Shown piece by piece: positions 1-14,300 of a stretch of DNA of 64,000 nt. The number at the start of each line of letters is the position of its first letter. The first letter of the stretch is position 1. The notes beneath the pieces were generated by a model, which searched no databases, was not told the origin of the DNA, and worked only from the letters and a program-made list of their open reading frames with translations. Source of the stretch: Taenia hydatigena. Lineage: Eukaryota; Platyhelminthes; Cestoda; Cyclophyllidea; Taeniidae. Location: assembly GCA_036345935.2 (NCBI GenBank), contig JADWOT020000004.1, positions 3,648,418 to 3,712,417 on the forward strand, in the 5' to 3' direction. A program made the position numbers and the translations under genes.

Positions 1-1369
1 CCATCGGAAATGGTTTGACGGGTATTTCGAGCACAGACAAATGAGTGTTTCACAGACGACTAAATGTATGTGTAAAAAGGATGCGTCAGGGTAAGCAGAG
101 GCACACATGCTCTGCTAGACACGCCCAAATCCTGGAATCCCTCCACAATTAACCGCTGCCACTATTTTCCTATGGAAATTCGCAGGCAATGCAATAAGTT
201 TAGCCCTTTTGGATTGCCCAACAAAACGCTATCCAAATATGTATTCTGCTCATCGGCAGACAGATCTACTTCCGACTTTGGTTTTGAAAACTAGTGCTTT
301 CTTCTCCTACCTGACAGCAGCGATGAGGAACCTCCCGCACTTCTTCGCCGATGAGATGAGACACGATTTCCCTATAAACGAGGTGTCGGCTTTTCCCATC
401 ACCTGTGTTCGCTGACCTGAAGGCTGGTAACGATCCGTTGAGGTATCCCCCACCAACACCACCACCATCACTAACATAGCTACCAATGCCTTCAATACTA
501 CCTGTCTGTAGACAATGCACCTCGACATTGGTGACCGAGTCTGCACGTAGGGGGAACAATCTACAAAGAAGGAAACTGCATGAGTAGCTACATAACACTT
601 GACGCTCGTCCACTCAAATGAACCTAATCCGCAATAGATTAGACTGTGTGGTAATATACGATGACTCTGAAGGGACATCTGTACACCCACGTCAATATTC
701 GCGGCGTGATCGACGAAATGGCTCCCTCTCCCCATCAGTACCAGGTGGACGATGAGCCACCCACATCAGTGTTACCGTGTGTGTAGTAAATCCTCCTCTC
801 CTCCATGCGTCTGTGGAATAAAATAGCAACAAAATTATCATAAAAGCATTGACATATACTACGCTCTTCAAGAGGTCCGACACTGAAGAACCAGTGAATT
901 GGAGCAGAGCATCATTTCGGACACGGTAGATGAATGGTCCCAAAATGCACTCCAATAGCTACAGTCAGCTCTGGCTGCATAAAGGAATGAATGCACGATC
1001 CCACCATAAATAGGTTGACAGATGTTACTAACACTGCTAGGTGAGTGTTTCACAGACGACTGAATGATAGTGAGGATGGGTGCGTTAGAGTTGTGTGGAT
1101 GCACGCGTGCTATTATGATAGGGATTAGAAATAAGAATGAACCAATGAACCATTAATAAATTGTAAGTGAGCGGAAACAAACTTGGTAGACAACCGCAAT
1201 CAGCACCGATGAATGAGGGGGGAGGGGTTTAATGCAGTGACATTGACGAAAGGAGACTAGGTGGATGAATGATTGCTACGAAATTTCAGACCAAACAAAT
1301 GGATGCCAGCAGATCCATTGATGGCTTTGTCATCCACACTCATCAAATGAAATTAGAGGAGATGCTTAC
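1..1369. other. no supported gene
   Basis: Short open frames occur on both strands, but none has convincing composition or paired splice signals. The motif gtgagtgtttcacagacgac recurs near 40 (with one difference) and 1041, a short dispersed repeat. Nothing else is seen. Confidence 0.5.
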
Positions 1370-1645
1370 ATGAGTACAGCAAGGATGTGGTGTTCCACTG
1401 GTTGTCCACCACCCACAGCGCGCAGTCCCTCACGCATTCCAACATCCACATAACCATCGCGGCCGCCACCGTCGCCACCACCCACTGTCACAGGCAAGTG
1501 ACTTGACCGCCACCCGAACAGCATGCAGTTGCAGCCGCGCCCACGACAGCTCCACACGCATCGAAGGCACCAGCACCGGCAAAGTCTTATGCAGCCGACC
1601 CAGCTCCTCAAGCGTTGCCTGTTGTTGCTGACCTACAGGCTGCAC
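1370..1645 (-). CDS. GC-rich internal exon candidate, frame broken by one base
   Basis: This is a GC-rich, CpG-rich block in AT-rich surroundings. On the minus strand an acceptor (…gcctgatag) at 1646 opens a frame that starts VQPVGQQQQATLEELGRLHK and runs about 54 codons as a plausible helical, Leu- and Arg-rich protein segment. At the ggg of 1481-1483 the good frame switches by one base to a Gly-rich stretch (VGGGDGGGRDGYVDVG) ending EHHILAVL at a strong donor (GTAAGC, complement of 1364-1369). One fewer G would join the two parts into a single exon. I do not recognise the family. It could be a real exon with a sequencing or assembly error, or a pseudogene. No neighbouring exon was identified with confidence. 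Confidence 0.4.
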
Positions 1646-4600
1646 CTATCAGGCAGTGAGCACTACTAATGCATCATGAGTAGAGACCAATAACCTCACA
1701 TCACAGAACACCAAAACAATGCTCAGCCACAAACCCACTATATAAGATCGTCATCACTCACAAATTTGGAACCTCATCTCAGTGGCATCTTTGTTCGGTC
1801 GCATCATTTCTGTTACTAGCTCACCAATCCTCTGCATTTGCACACGTTCGATTTAGTGGCATGGTTTGTTTGGCCTTTAGGAGGAATCCCGTGATCCAGT
1901 GCGGCAGCAGAACCACAGCCCACCTTCAAGCACCCACAGTCCTACACCCCTATCTCACCCCGTTGCTTCTGTACTCTTGCCTCCCCAACTTTTCCACTGA
2001 TGTTCAAGCACACAACCCGCTTCAAAGTTCACAGGACACGTGAATGCGCCGTCGACTAAATATAAAAGGACTCGTTGTATGGCACCGTCAGGCTTCAAGA
2101 TGACCGCCCTCTCTCCTACTTATTGCGTGACTGCTGATGACACTTTCGTTGGGAACTAACAACTTCTCATTGTAGTGCAAATCGTCCTACGGTCTTTGTT
2201 CCTCTACCACTGGTGGTTTTGATGAACTCAGTCACTGGTTGGAAAATGTGGTTAGCCAGAAGTAGTCACAATCACCCCACCTTCAACCCGCCTCCAATCG
2301 GTCGCCGCACTTCTAAACTCTCGGCTCTATTCTACGCTCACAACAAATGTGCTTGCACACTGTCGTGCTCCGTGATACCATCAGCATCACATCGGACACT
2401 GCCATCCCATCCAGATGACAAGTAATACTAGTCATCTGATTGCTACTAACGCCTTTCGAATAAGCCACTGAACCGGATGGAACGTGAGACTGAAACTCAA
2501 ATCGACAATTCACTACAAACAATTCCACAGGTGGACCACTTCTAGTCCTCACATGTCAGCAGGCGACGCAGGTCTAGATCCACCATAGTGGCTTCGTTAA
2601 CGGACACAGATGTGCCGTACACGCTTCTAGACTTGGTCTATTTGTCAGTGTTGGTAGCCTTAGTGTAAGATTGCATTCCGGCTAGCTCATCGCTTTCTTG
2701 CGTGATTAACGACTTCTTGCGAGTGATGAGGTCGACGACGTCCTTTATTATAGGGACACCAGAAACTGAGATGCACTAACGCAGAATGCTCGTTTTGGCA
2801 GTGATATCGGTGTAGAGAAAGAATGCTTCAACTTCCGTGCAATCAAATATCATCTTAAGCATCTGACCTCCAACAGCAGATGCAAATCAACAATACATAG
2901 TCTTATACCGAATCGCCCTGTCATATCGTCAGGGATGGCTTAAATCGCCACACCGCAACACACCACACCACACAACACTGCACAGATCTCCAGCTTTATT
3001 CCAACACTTTTCAGCATTGCTGCATGAAGGGCGTCCTTTCCTCGACGTAGGCGTTGATGTATACTTGAATTGCGACATTCAATTAAACATCTGGATTTTC
3101 CGGGACTCACATCGAGATTGTCTTTAATCACACCAATCGCAACTGATATTCATGCGTGTTGGAAGTTAAGCCGTTCAATCACCTCAATCCTTTTTTATGG
3201 TAACAGGCACGCGATAAGATATGAGCATTAAATTATCACAAGCACAGCGACATCATCGCTGCCTTGTTTTATGCGCATTTCAGTGAGGTGTTGGAAGTCA
3301 AAGCAGATCGGTCAAATGCATCACTAACTCCCTTTAACTCCAAATTCTCTCGCTTCCCTATGCCTTGCTGCCCAGCGCTCAGTAATGGAAACTTCGCGCA
3401 TTTTGTTCCACTCTCAAATTTTCATGCCATCTGAAGCCAAAGAAACTTGTCAAACTCAGAACAAGAATCGTAAATGATGACTAGAATTGCGACCATCTGT
3501 AAATCAAATCATTTCTCACAGTGAGACTGAATCGGTCAGTAGCAAATGGCATTCGGATTTATGCCAAGATGTGATTTGAGAATATCACTGATTCTCACCG
3601 CAAATAGCGAGCATGTTGATGTGCATAGTGGCAAACATCATGCTTCTGGAAAAATAGAGTAAAAAGCCTAAGTTCTTTCCCAATGGAACAAGATCCTCTA
3701 TTCTTGTTTACAAGTATGATGTCACGGCGTTAGATCTGTTTCAGGAATGACGCAAGCAAAACCGCAATTAATTTGACCGTGCGACACTGACAGAATTAAG
3801 CTACAACAAAAGAGGATAAATGCTGACCAACAAATAATTGGAGTGTTAATAAGGCAGTAGTAGGCGAGTGCGGCGTGTATGGAACGATCGAAACAACCTA
3901 GGTTTTCTACTCCAAGTCCTAATTAAGCGACCTCATTCCCAAAGGAAAAATGGGTGATATCCACTTTCTTCATAAAGGCACCTTTTAGAAATAAAAACGG
4001 AGCCGTCCCTTAATAGAGGCTACAATAATGCAATATTTGGCAATTTTAAGGATGAAAGAGCACCAGGATACAATACACCTTCAAACACAACATCTTGAAC
4101 CACATCGCTTTGTTGCATAAATACGTGCTAGTGAAAAGATTGGAGTAGTATAAGTGAGGGAACTGTAGTAATTAAAGCATTAGAGATGGACAATATAAGG
4201 TGCGTGGATAAAAGTTTACCTGTTCAAGCCATGGTAAGGGAATAACAACTATGACCCGATTTACTAGCTAAGTGTAAAATCTAGACTATCACTAATTACG
4301 AATGATCGTAATACTTGTGCTCAATTTAGGCACCACATAGCAAACGCTATTAAAATTTAATGTGAATGTCCTAAAAGCTCCGCTGCCCTTCGCAAATGTG
4401 ATTTCCATATGTCAAGTGATTTCATCAAAAGATGTGGAAAACCGACTAGTTTATACCAATTTCTGCTTTCTTTGAATGTGCTCCTATGGAAAGTGTAACA
4501 ACGCTTACCAAAGAGCAGAGGGCTAATTGCACTTATGCTGATCGAATAAATTTCAAAAATCTTTCGAGCATATACTCGCCTTTTAAACGGAAAATCTTGC

Positions 4601-5160
4601 AATGTAACTGCAGATGTGCCATGAATAAGGGCTTGGGAAGGCTTAGAAAATCACATAGAGAAATGTGCTTAATTTTGTAATATGTTGTTGTGTACTATCA
4701 AGCGAATGCAGAAGAGCGTCGAAGTAGTTTTTGGTCGATATCACCGAAGCAAGCTCTTGCGTCGTAATGGGTGAGAAGTAGGCCTCGATGAACGCCGTTT
4801 CGTTGACTCCCTCTCAATTTTTATGTGTTCGAACAATCCTTCTTGCTTTCTTCTCCTCGGTGGTTACTTCATTAAAGTTCTTGATTACAAAGTGTTATTC
4901 ATGGTGTGTATTCCCTACTATTTGGTGGCATTTTGTTTGTAATGTTATCAAGCAAAGTGAGTTGAACACATCCATAATTGTGTGTAGACCTATTCAAACT
5001 TGTCACAGAAATTGCAGTTGATCTCTTTCGGGTTATACCACTATGAAAGCTATAGTTAGGGTTGATGCTCCAAACAAAAAGGAACTTCGAAAATCAAGCA
5101 AGCACCAATTGCGAAAACCCTCACATGAGGTTAAATGTAGACGGCTTATCAAAATCGAAA
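1646..5160. other. no supported gene; CA-rich patch
   Basis: The stretch is AT-rich with only short frames. A CA-rich patch lies at about 2946-2980. A minus-strand donor-like GTGAGT (complement of 3105-3110) sits beside a frame with a faint ankyrin-like RGKDALHAAML, but nothing confirms an exon. The rest shows no structure I can support. Confidence 0.4.
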
Positions 5161-8100
5161 GGGTTTATTCGAAAAATTGATGCGATTTAGAGCTAGAGGT
5201 TCTGGTTGCGATTTCGTTACATATCGTACATACCAAGTTTGTTGCAACTGAAATTGAAAGGTTAGACGGTTGGCGGTGGGGAGGAGGGGGCGTAACCTGA
5301 GGAGGCAAAAGTGTCGGATCGCGGAGCAGGCCAAGTTCACAGAAGTGAACAAACTTTATGCGTAGTTGCGAAGTAGCCCAACTCCTAAGCCGACGTGCGC
5401 ACGCTTTTCGCAAGCACACTTCTACTGCTCTCAGCGGTACAAAGTGGTGGGAGGTTGTGGCATCATCGCGTGTTACTCTACACTTACTGCAGATTGTTTG
5501 CATTCTTACAAAGTGATTTATGCTAAAACAGAAGCGTGTTTGTAAAACAACACGAACTTGAACGTTTGGAAGTTGGTTCACTCCGTGAATTGGCTGACCC
5601 TTACAAACGACGCTTTTGCAACCTTAGGACAAATACATTCCCTACTTTCCACTTTTACACTACTTCACTGATTTCCATGGAAGCATCTTGTCGCAATGCG
5701 CCCATCCATGCATGCATGGTGCTAGCTTGGCAATGTTTCAAACCCAAAACTTTAGTTGTACCTCCGAAGGGAAATCTGTGGTCCAAAACCACACCCCACG
5801 GTATCAAACTGACCGTCACCGTTCAAAAACGAAACCTTCAAAGTTAATGGATTGACCAGGATGTTATGTTGAATCCACCTTCACTACAAACGCCTTCGTT
5901 ATTCACTAGCTACCTGCTGTTAAGCATTCATGACCCCACCTTTATTTGTCCATCAGTGTAAATACAGCATAGTGGTAGCAGTCGGAACAAATTGCACAAC
6001 GATGTCAGTCGTAGTGCAGTGTGACCCACTGGAGCATTCACCAGATGTGTGATTTGTGAATTCCTTGGAATTCGATATTTTGTCCAACGATGATCAGACC
6101 AGGTATACTGATATGAAGCTATTGGCAAAGCAGATTGTTTGCCACAAACATAGCTCACCGTTGGTTGAGTGATACCCGAAATTGAAAACCAGAGTTCCTA
6201 GCTGTAAATACCAATGAAATGAATACACTTGATCTCGCAACCTGCCAATATTGCTTCCATCTGACTAACACGCAGAGCAGTCACAGGTGATGTCGGCTCA
6301 ACAGCAAGGCGATGCGATTGTGAGTCCGACACAGGTATTTCAGTCGTGAGGGTGGCCAACTTGAACATAAATGAGAAAATATCACATTCCCAGCATGATT
6401 ATCGCACCTCAAATACTAGGCTAGGCGGAGGCAGGAGTAAATAGCCACTGTTAGCACAAACGCAATCGAGGAGCGTGCTCATTTTAACAGGCTTCCGTGG
6501 CACTCACTCACTCATTCACTTCCCTTGATCTAAGTGGTGTGGTAAAGCAATGTAACGAGTTCATGTGGATGATTATTACCCAATAATGACAACAACTACG
6601 AAGCAACTGCAAGTATGTGGTCCCAAGGGAAAAAATCAATGAATGCAATAATTTAGGGTTAAAGCTGTATCGGTAATAGACCATCGGTGAGTTTTGCTTT
6701 GGTGTAACTGAAGGCCAAATATATTGATAATGGTCTCGACGACGATGGCAATGACAACCGACTTATGGGATGTCTTTGATGTTAAGGCGATGAGAAGTTG
6801 TTGCAGTAAACAAAGGTGAAGCAGTGGATAGTGGGTAGTAAGAGGCTAACTCAGGTAGCCAATTGTGTTCATTCATAGGATGAGGCAAGTCTACAAGGAT
6901 GCACTATGATTTGGACGAAGTAACTCGATTTCCTATGCGGAGTAGTATAATGAAGCTTTTCAAGCACACTTCTTCATTCGCGTGTAAGTAACACCACTGT
7001 CTTGAGCTTTTACCACCCAGACACACCTCACCTCACGATTCTATACCTAGACAAACCTAAACTGATTTTCCTCTCCATTCTTGAGCCATTATTTGACCGT
7101 TAAATGCTATATTTACATCCTGTCACCAAAACGTTCTAGCATTATTTAATAGGCTGGTGTGCTAGCTCTCTTTGGGAGTGTGAATCTTAGCAGAGGAAGA
7201 AGAAGAAGAGTCATGATTGTGACAGGATTGCCACCTTAACGACCACATGATATTTAACTTACTTGTCTGCTGAGCTACACTACTAACTGATCCCACAGAC
7301 CAAACTTTTGCTCCACATCAAACTGCTCTAATTTACAAATTCGTAATACCATGCCCCACCAAGTCGAATTGAAAAGCCTCTGCACTAAGCCGAAAGAAAG
7401 GATCCTAACCCTCACCTCTATAGTCCAGACATTGCGCTACAAGCAAAGTAAGGTTGCTTTACCGATCACTGAAGTAAAACAATCACTGCAATCCGTGTGA
7501 GCAGAAAGATTAGAGGCCCAGTCAATGCTCGTGGTCGCCAACTAGAAAGAATGTAATCAGCACGCTTCAGACAGCATCGGTGTTCTACATTGTTCCTCCG
7601 GACACAATTTCTTAGAAAACCAACTATCCAGCATCAGCTAACAGTTGGAGCTTCAAAATTGTTCTTTGCATTTCTCATTTGGCTGGTTAGCCCTTTAGAA
7701 GCGCGACTACGATTCTATGCCGAATGCTGCTTTACTACGAAATTAATTACATTTGACAAGGTTCGACTAAAGTTTAATGAGTCCTTAACAAGCAGGAAGA
7801 TTAGCAATGACCACAACATTATGTTGAATGCAGAGCATTGATCATTATCGCCAAAATTCAACGAGAGAATGGGCTGTAGCATGTGCGTAGAACAGGTTCA
7901 CTGCTAAAACAGGTGATCTGGAATAGGGGTTTGTGAAACGGTTATGGGCCATGTCAGAGTGGGCTCGATTTGGCCCTGAACTGAAGTCGGTATGGCACAC
8001 AGTGATGAAGTATTGCAGTGGAGGTGTTTGGAACGGAGGTTTTCCAGGAGGGAGCATTGGATTTCAGGACGAAGCGTACATGTACTTCAACAGATATTCT

Positions 8101-9460
8101 TTTAGGTTAACTTGTAATTTTACTTCTATTGACTTTAGTAGGCCAACGTCATTCAAGTCAGGCAATCACACACAACCGTCCACTCTATGTGATGAGTAGC
8201 ACGTGATACTGTCGTCAACTCAAACACAGTGTGATTACTATGGGTGGTAGAAGAAGTGTGTATACAAGAGCACGTGCGCAGGTCGGCTTATGGGTTAGGC
8301 TATTTGGTGCAAATAACATCGACGGATGTGTGTGACCTAATCCTCTCTGCAACCCGGCACTTTACCTTTTCAACTAACTTCTTGCACTACCTCACTCTTG
8401 GATGCTACACCGACACCATGTCACCAAACCTCAACCATCCCACCATCACTTGTAGCCCAATGCTTGGAACTAGAACGGCCTCAAACACAGATTACTGTGT
8501 CTATTGAACTCATTTGACAGTAGAAAAACAACCTTACTCTAATCAATGTCGTGGTCATTGCAACCGACCAGATGCTCGTTAAAGCTTGAAAGAAGTGCAG
8601 TCAAGTCACGTCGAATTACGGCCAATGCCATGATGACCCATGACTCGGAGTGGTATTTGGTACTCATGAGCACGCATCACCTCCTGCCACATCACTTTGC
8701 TGCGCAAATCCGTTCAAACGAAAAGACTGAAGCAGCACAACAGGACGAGCTGTAAAAGTTGAAGAATTAGAGACAGGCATTATAAGGTGTTTGGGTAAAA
8801 GTTCACGCCGGCAAATGAATACAATGCTTGCTGCGGTCAAAACGGCTACATTCTCTACAATCAGAAGTGTTAGTTGATGCAGTTCAATGCAGTGCATAAT
8901 AAGGTAGACGCTCAAGATGGTTGACTTGGAAGTACAGGTGGCTATGCAACAAAAGTAAGTGAGCAGTCGCGAGTCATGTGCTTCTTGAGGGACTCAACGC
9001 AAATCAACCCCCTGCAACTCACAGCAAGGCAGCACTCTAAGCAAAACAGGCAATGACTTATGGTGTGGCAGACCGTCAACTCCAAACCACTGTTTGGAAT
9101 TGATGGAGGGTTGAACATTATTGAATAAATAGCATAGTGAACTGCATGGAATGATCACTTAAACCACTGCAATCAACATCACATGAGGAGAGTGGGTGAA
9201 GTTTGGATAAAAAGACTACTTATGAATGGAGTTTATGGATAAGAATTGTAAATAAACGTGCTTGAGGGACAGCGTGACTGCAGATGATGTCGTTTGAGAG
9301 GCAATAGTCATTTGCGCATCGGTAAACTTACGGTTTTATCGTTTAGCCCGTACACGAAACTGCAAAGTCGACGGTCTGGACTGTTCAGTCTCTATGGTGC
9401 AGAAGTTGGAACACTGCATCGCGAAATCCATTTATTTATACGATCATCTGGCCAATCCTG
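5161..9460. other. no supported gene
   Basis: The segment 5240-5470 is more GC-rich and carries an open minus-strand frame of about 138 codons (5165-5581), but that frame starts at GTG and runs across a donor-like GTAAGT, so it is probably fortuitous. A short GAA-rich tract lies at 7193-7210. No homology, paired splice signals or RNA gene is recognised in the remainder. Confidence 0.4.
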
Positions 9461-9489
9461 ACTCACTCACTCACTCACTCACTCACTCA
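9461..9489. repeat. (ACTC)n microsatellite
   Basis: Seven uninterrupted tetranucleotide units, starting directly after the unique sequence gccaatcctg. This is a simple sequence repeat, likely polymorphic in length. Confidence 0.95.
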
Positions 9490-11194
9490 GGCAATGAGTA
9501 AAAATCTTTTGTGCTTGCTTGCAGCAATTTGAATCTCAATGCTTCGTGCATTTAGACCGATTACGGTCAATGTGTCACTCATGCACGCACAGTTGTAACC
9601 TCCGTAAATGTGCATGCCATGCAAAGGCAAGCATTGCGAAGAGTTTTTTGGTCATCGGCGATGGCATGCATGAGTGACTGGTTGGAAAATTACCTATCGA
9701 GTTTGCTAGAATACGTGCGTATGTGCACGCGCATTTTACTACGATGGAAGGTTTGGCACAGCCATTTGGTATGCGAGTCGTATAATGTCAATCGGCAGGC
9801 GTCCAATACGCCTCCATCGCCCTTTGACACGTATCAAAACCTCGCCGATGCTGTCAATGCTCCATTAGCAAATGTCTGCGTGATCACTGGGAGCCTTTTT
9901 AACTGAGCTTTACTAAACATCTTCAGTTATTTGTTCTCTCTACCTGGCCTTTACTAGAAGTTTGCGATGTACTTCAAACTCCATGGGCCTCCTTGTTCTC
10001 CACATGCTCGTAGTGATGCACAACTAACAGCTAGTAGGCGAAATTGCAAATGCATGATATGCGCAGCATACTTTGGTTTATATCCACGAGTGTTTGCATG
10101 TAAAGCCACAGGTTTACATGCGTTCTTCTTTCGGACGCAGTACACACTCTGCAGCATTGTTGGCATCGAGAGGCACCGTCCTTTTACCACCTGTAAGCCT
10201 CTCTCTTCCTTTACAGAAATCGCACTCCTACCTGCAATCTATGGCGACTAGAATACTCTGAGTGCAAGGCAGGTAGCGTCATCTTGACTTTGGATGCAGA
10301 AGTGATTGCACTCCTGAAATGTATCAAAAACTCTTACCTTTATTCGTCTGTCGAATTTCTCCTGTGTTCAAAAAGGCATCTTTGGCAGAAAATGTTAGGT
10401 TTCGAGTCAAAAAGGAGTTATTTTTGAAAAGGAGGAGCACACCAAAACATTTCTTTATGGCATTCTATGGCGTGCATCGCGCGTTGTGTCGATGGAGAGG
10501 AGACGGATGTACCAGCGCACACGGCAGCTGGAAAGGATGGAGATGAGGGCGAGGAGAAGAAGGGGTGGCTGGAGGAAGAGCAGTTGGATGAATATAGCAC
10601 CACCTTAGCAAAATGAAACTCCCTGCGGTGTCACCACTCGCCTTCCTGACAGTCGATCAGAACTGATGTGAAGGATACTGACATGCTCTATGGGCTGCTT
10701 AGTAATGTATGGTGGCAACAAGAAAGATTATTTTGCAGCAATAATTTGTCAAACGCAAAAAATTGCCGAACTTTGCCTCTTGGACGGTAATGGCCATGTC
10801 TTTGGTATTCGGCAGCTGTCATCATTCAAACAAGTCCATACCCCGGAGAGGTAACAAATCGCTGCGAAATTGGCATTTCTTTAGACTTCAGGTCAATTCT
10901 GTCTCCTAAAATTTATGTCAAAGACGAGAACCTCATTGAGATGGATCATACTATTCTTTATTAATAGACCTATTTATGCTGTCCGCATCAGGCCTTTTAG
11001 GGATATCACCAAACCACGCATTAGCCAAAATTCATGCAGCACACATGGCAATGCAAATGCAGGCTCTCCTCTGTTCGCCTCTGCTACTTCCGCATTCTGT
11101 TATCCTGAATTTAAATCAAGGGAGAGAACTATGTAACACCAACTGACGATTCTAGCGAGTTGTGTATGTGGAGTTAAGGGGAATGCATCCTCCT
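9490..11194. other. no supported gene
   Basis: Two overlapping plus-strand frames of about 95 codons (9610-9906 and 9967-10251) have ordinary composition, the second with an equally long minus-strand partner, so I do not call them genes. A 9-bp perfect inverted repeat with an 8-nt loop lies at 10096-10121. Confidence 0.35.
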
Positions 11195-11390
11195 TAATTA
11201 CGGCGCCGATGCACATTCGCGTGCTGCGGTTGATGGTCCTTATCAGCACCATCGCAGAAGCTCACGGTGGCTTTGATACTTGTGCAACTTTATCTTGAAT
11301 CATCCCGTTAACCAGATGGTTTACTTTTAGCAAAGGGGGTAGTATGCGTCTGGGTGATTAATAGATGTGTCTAGCTTCACGTTAAGTGAT
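11195..11390 (-). mobile_element. Ty3/gypsy reverse transcriptase fragment
   Basis: By eye this aligns, with many substitutions and small indels, to the start of the RT region of the element at 43.4-45.9 kb (about 44395-44575) in the same orientation. Shared landmarks are gatgcacattcg against gatacacatccg, an actttat…cttgaatcat…accagatggt segment against actttattcttgatcatc…accagacggt, and tatgcgtctgg in both. Frames are destroyed. It is a decayed crumb of the same or a closely related family. No LTR is seen beside it. Confidence 0.7.
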
Positions 11391-14300
11391 TAAGTCTCCT
11401 CGAAGCCGCATTTCTGCGCCATCTATGCTAATGAATGAGTGCTAACAGGCAAACTCTTTTGAAACCTAGCATTCATAGTTAACGATCCAAAGTTTCTAGT
11501 GACAACAGACGTCATCAACACGACAATGAGTACAGTTCAGGATTTCTGCCCCGCGATGATAATTAGCTTAGCCTAGATTCGATTATCTTGTCACGTCTCT
11601 CAAGATATTTGCATATTCGGTTGTCTAGGTAACTACTGATGAAGTTTTAGTCGATCGTTTGACGCCATTTGTCTGCTTCCTAGTCACCGCACCGACAATT
11701 TTTATTCTACTTAATTTCCGCCATCAAGGGAACACAAGGGCTCTGTAAGTGAAGCCGACCGTCTCAAACACTACCGATTTATGGAAGCGCCTTAGCACTG
11801 TGACAGCTGGTCGTTGAATCAGTTCTAATGATAAAAGGTAAGTGATTTTAAGTGAGCCAGCTTATGCTTTCACTCAAAGGGGGCAGTACTGTATGGATGG
11901 ATTTGTGGCAAAGTGATAACTGTGGCTTTTCAATAAATGAGTTCAAGCATGGAGGGAGTGCAAAGTGTATGCTTCAAATTGTGGCATTAATCGGTCATAG
12001 GTAATGCCATTATCCATGAGTCAACGAGGGCAATAAAACCCTGAGTCTTCTGCTTGCAAGATGGAGGAGACTGCCAACGTGGGCTGCGACCTTCAGTTTA
12101 ATATTTATGGGTTATTTGGTCTTGCTGCACTGAAAGGTACTGCGGCTACTTAAACAGAAGACAGGGAAGTTACGGAACTGTAGAGGATTAAATGTCGACG
12201 AAGCCACATTTTCATTGGGCACAAAGTACCTAGCATGATTAAGCCAGTAGCGTAGGCATGTCATTCTCTATGTTTAAACCACTACTACATTTATATTTGT
12301 GCATATGCATCATCCAATAGACTTCTTTTATCAAAAGAAAGGACGCCATTGAGGAACAGGAAGAGCAATGAATCCCGAATAGGATAATTTATTGCGTGCC
12401 ATGACCTAAATGATTTATAAAAGCTTTTAACTGCATTTTAAATGAAATGTTCGATGACTTTACTTTGAATGACATTAACTTTTCTGCTTAGCTTGATGCT
12501 TACACTTAATAAGCGATAACGATAAGCACTAAATTAAAGCAAAATGCAAATGGTAGCATTACTCCTACCAAGCGCTAGTTACGTCTCGGGTGAATGTAGT
12601 CAATTTCGGTAAACCAAAATGATGCGATGGCCTGATTTCATTCATAGTGTGCTTAAAGTGAACTTAGAAGATAATGCAGAATAAAGTAAAATAGACTGGT
12701 TCTGTGGGACTCGTGGAAAAGCGGAAAAGTTTGATTGGGAAGACAGAAGAAAACCGCATATGCGCAACCGTAGCAAATTAACTTAGCGTACATTGGTGTA
12801 TTTTTATATTTCCTTAGGGTAAAACGCTAAATAGTATTAAGGTGCGGCATGTTAAAAGACCTTCTTCTATTAAACTAATGTTTCGGATAGGAGAGAGATG
12901 ACAATACCTACTACTGACCTAGGGACCAACCACAGCCTAAGCCCGGGTCCTTTTGCATCCAAGTGGAAAGCAATGCCCCCAAGCCACTAAGTCCCGCGAT
13001 CGAAGTCAGCAAATTAGTGAGCACAATCTTAGGAATGTATAAATAAATTTTTAAAGGAAAATCGGTCCTAGCGGCAAAAATGATTAAGGGTTCCAGTTCC
13101 GGTGAAGCATTACCTTTCTAACCAAATCGTTGGGGCTGCATTGGAGGTCGTTTCAATGCGCTAAATATTCTCTGATTTTACGCTCCATCTTGGTTTGTGT
13201 AAGACAGAGACGCTGCTTGCTTAACTTGAATTTGGTAGCGCATGAGAGATGGCAGCAAGTAAAAACATTGCAAACAAATAGAAGCACATTTGTCACCCAA
13301 ATTTATCAACAATTTCAAGCTTCGCTGATTGCGCTCGGGTAAATTTTGATTTCAGTCAAAAGACGCCACCATTTTATAATGAAAGATGCCGCAAGAAGAA
13401 ACCTTGACGCACCAGCGCAGCTTCAAAGGGTTTTGAAAGGCCTCGCTTTTATGAATAATGTCACCAGGCGACATTGTTGCATAAGGCAATCCACGTCGGT
13501 TGCTATGGCTAAACTCCGGACTCGCCATTTGAGTTTTTGTCTCGTTTTCGTCATGAGTGTTTCTTTTTTGTTCACTGTTGCCTAACTCAGAAATTAAAAA
13601 AACGGGTGACTTCTACTCTTCAATAATCTGTTACAACTGCTTCACTGATCCTATTAATGAAGCACATGCTCAAAAACCTAAGCTCTGCTAGATAGACAAT
13701 CGTTATTTATTTGTTGAGACTTTGCTTTGATGAAAGCTGAACAATTTGTTAAACCACTCTATTGACCAAATTTTGAAATGTTTTAAAATGGGGGCATTGA
13801 CAAACACCATTGATTAAGTGGAAGTTTTTAGCTATACCATAATTTGGGGTGGGTTCAGATGTGAAAAAGTGTTCATTAATCACTATTCGATTGTGTTTGC
13901 AATGGGATTACATCTCGCCAAGCAAAAGTCTTGGCTTAGAATAAAATTCACAGAGTAGATTTTGCACCCGAGTTTCTAAAGAAATGGTTGATTATTCGAC
14001 TACTGAACTCAATCCACGATGCGGTTTGCGAGGTAGTCGACTATACTAGTGCCATAATTGCAGTATACCTATAGGGTGGTTTCCTTCACTTGGATCTGCC
14101 GCTTTGCTATAAGTGAGCTTTGACGATTAGAGATTTATTTCTCAACCCTCTTAGTAACCGAAAGTCAAGATACCGGATGTTGAATTTACTCTTACAAATG
14201 TGTAACCATGAAATTCAATAGCCAGATTGTATGTTTTTAATTTTGATATGATTCCCAATGAAGGTGACCTATATGTGACGAAAAGGGAGACAGATTAAAG

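Noticed and set aside
2940..3131. Faint ankyrin-repeat-like RGKDALHAAMLKSV on the minus strand
   Set aside because: Only half a repeat, lying on the intron side of a strong donor-like site, and no neighbouring repeats.
5165..5581. 138-codon minus-strand open frame
   Set aside because: It starts at GTG, runs through a consensus donor and a Pro/Arg-rich GC patch, and shows no domain. Probably fortuitous.
9610..10251. Two adjacent plus-strand genes of about 95 codons
   Set aside because: One has only a GTG start, the other has an equal-length frame on the opposite strand, and no splice or domain support was found.
14160..14215. Short similarity to 43195-43240 (cttacaaatgt…aatcatga…attcaat)
   Set aside because: About 45 bases only, with no extension on either side. 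Could be chance in AT-rich DNA.
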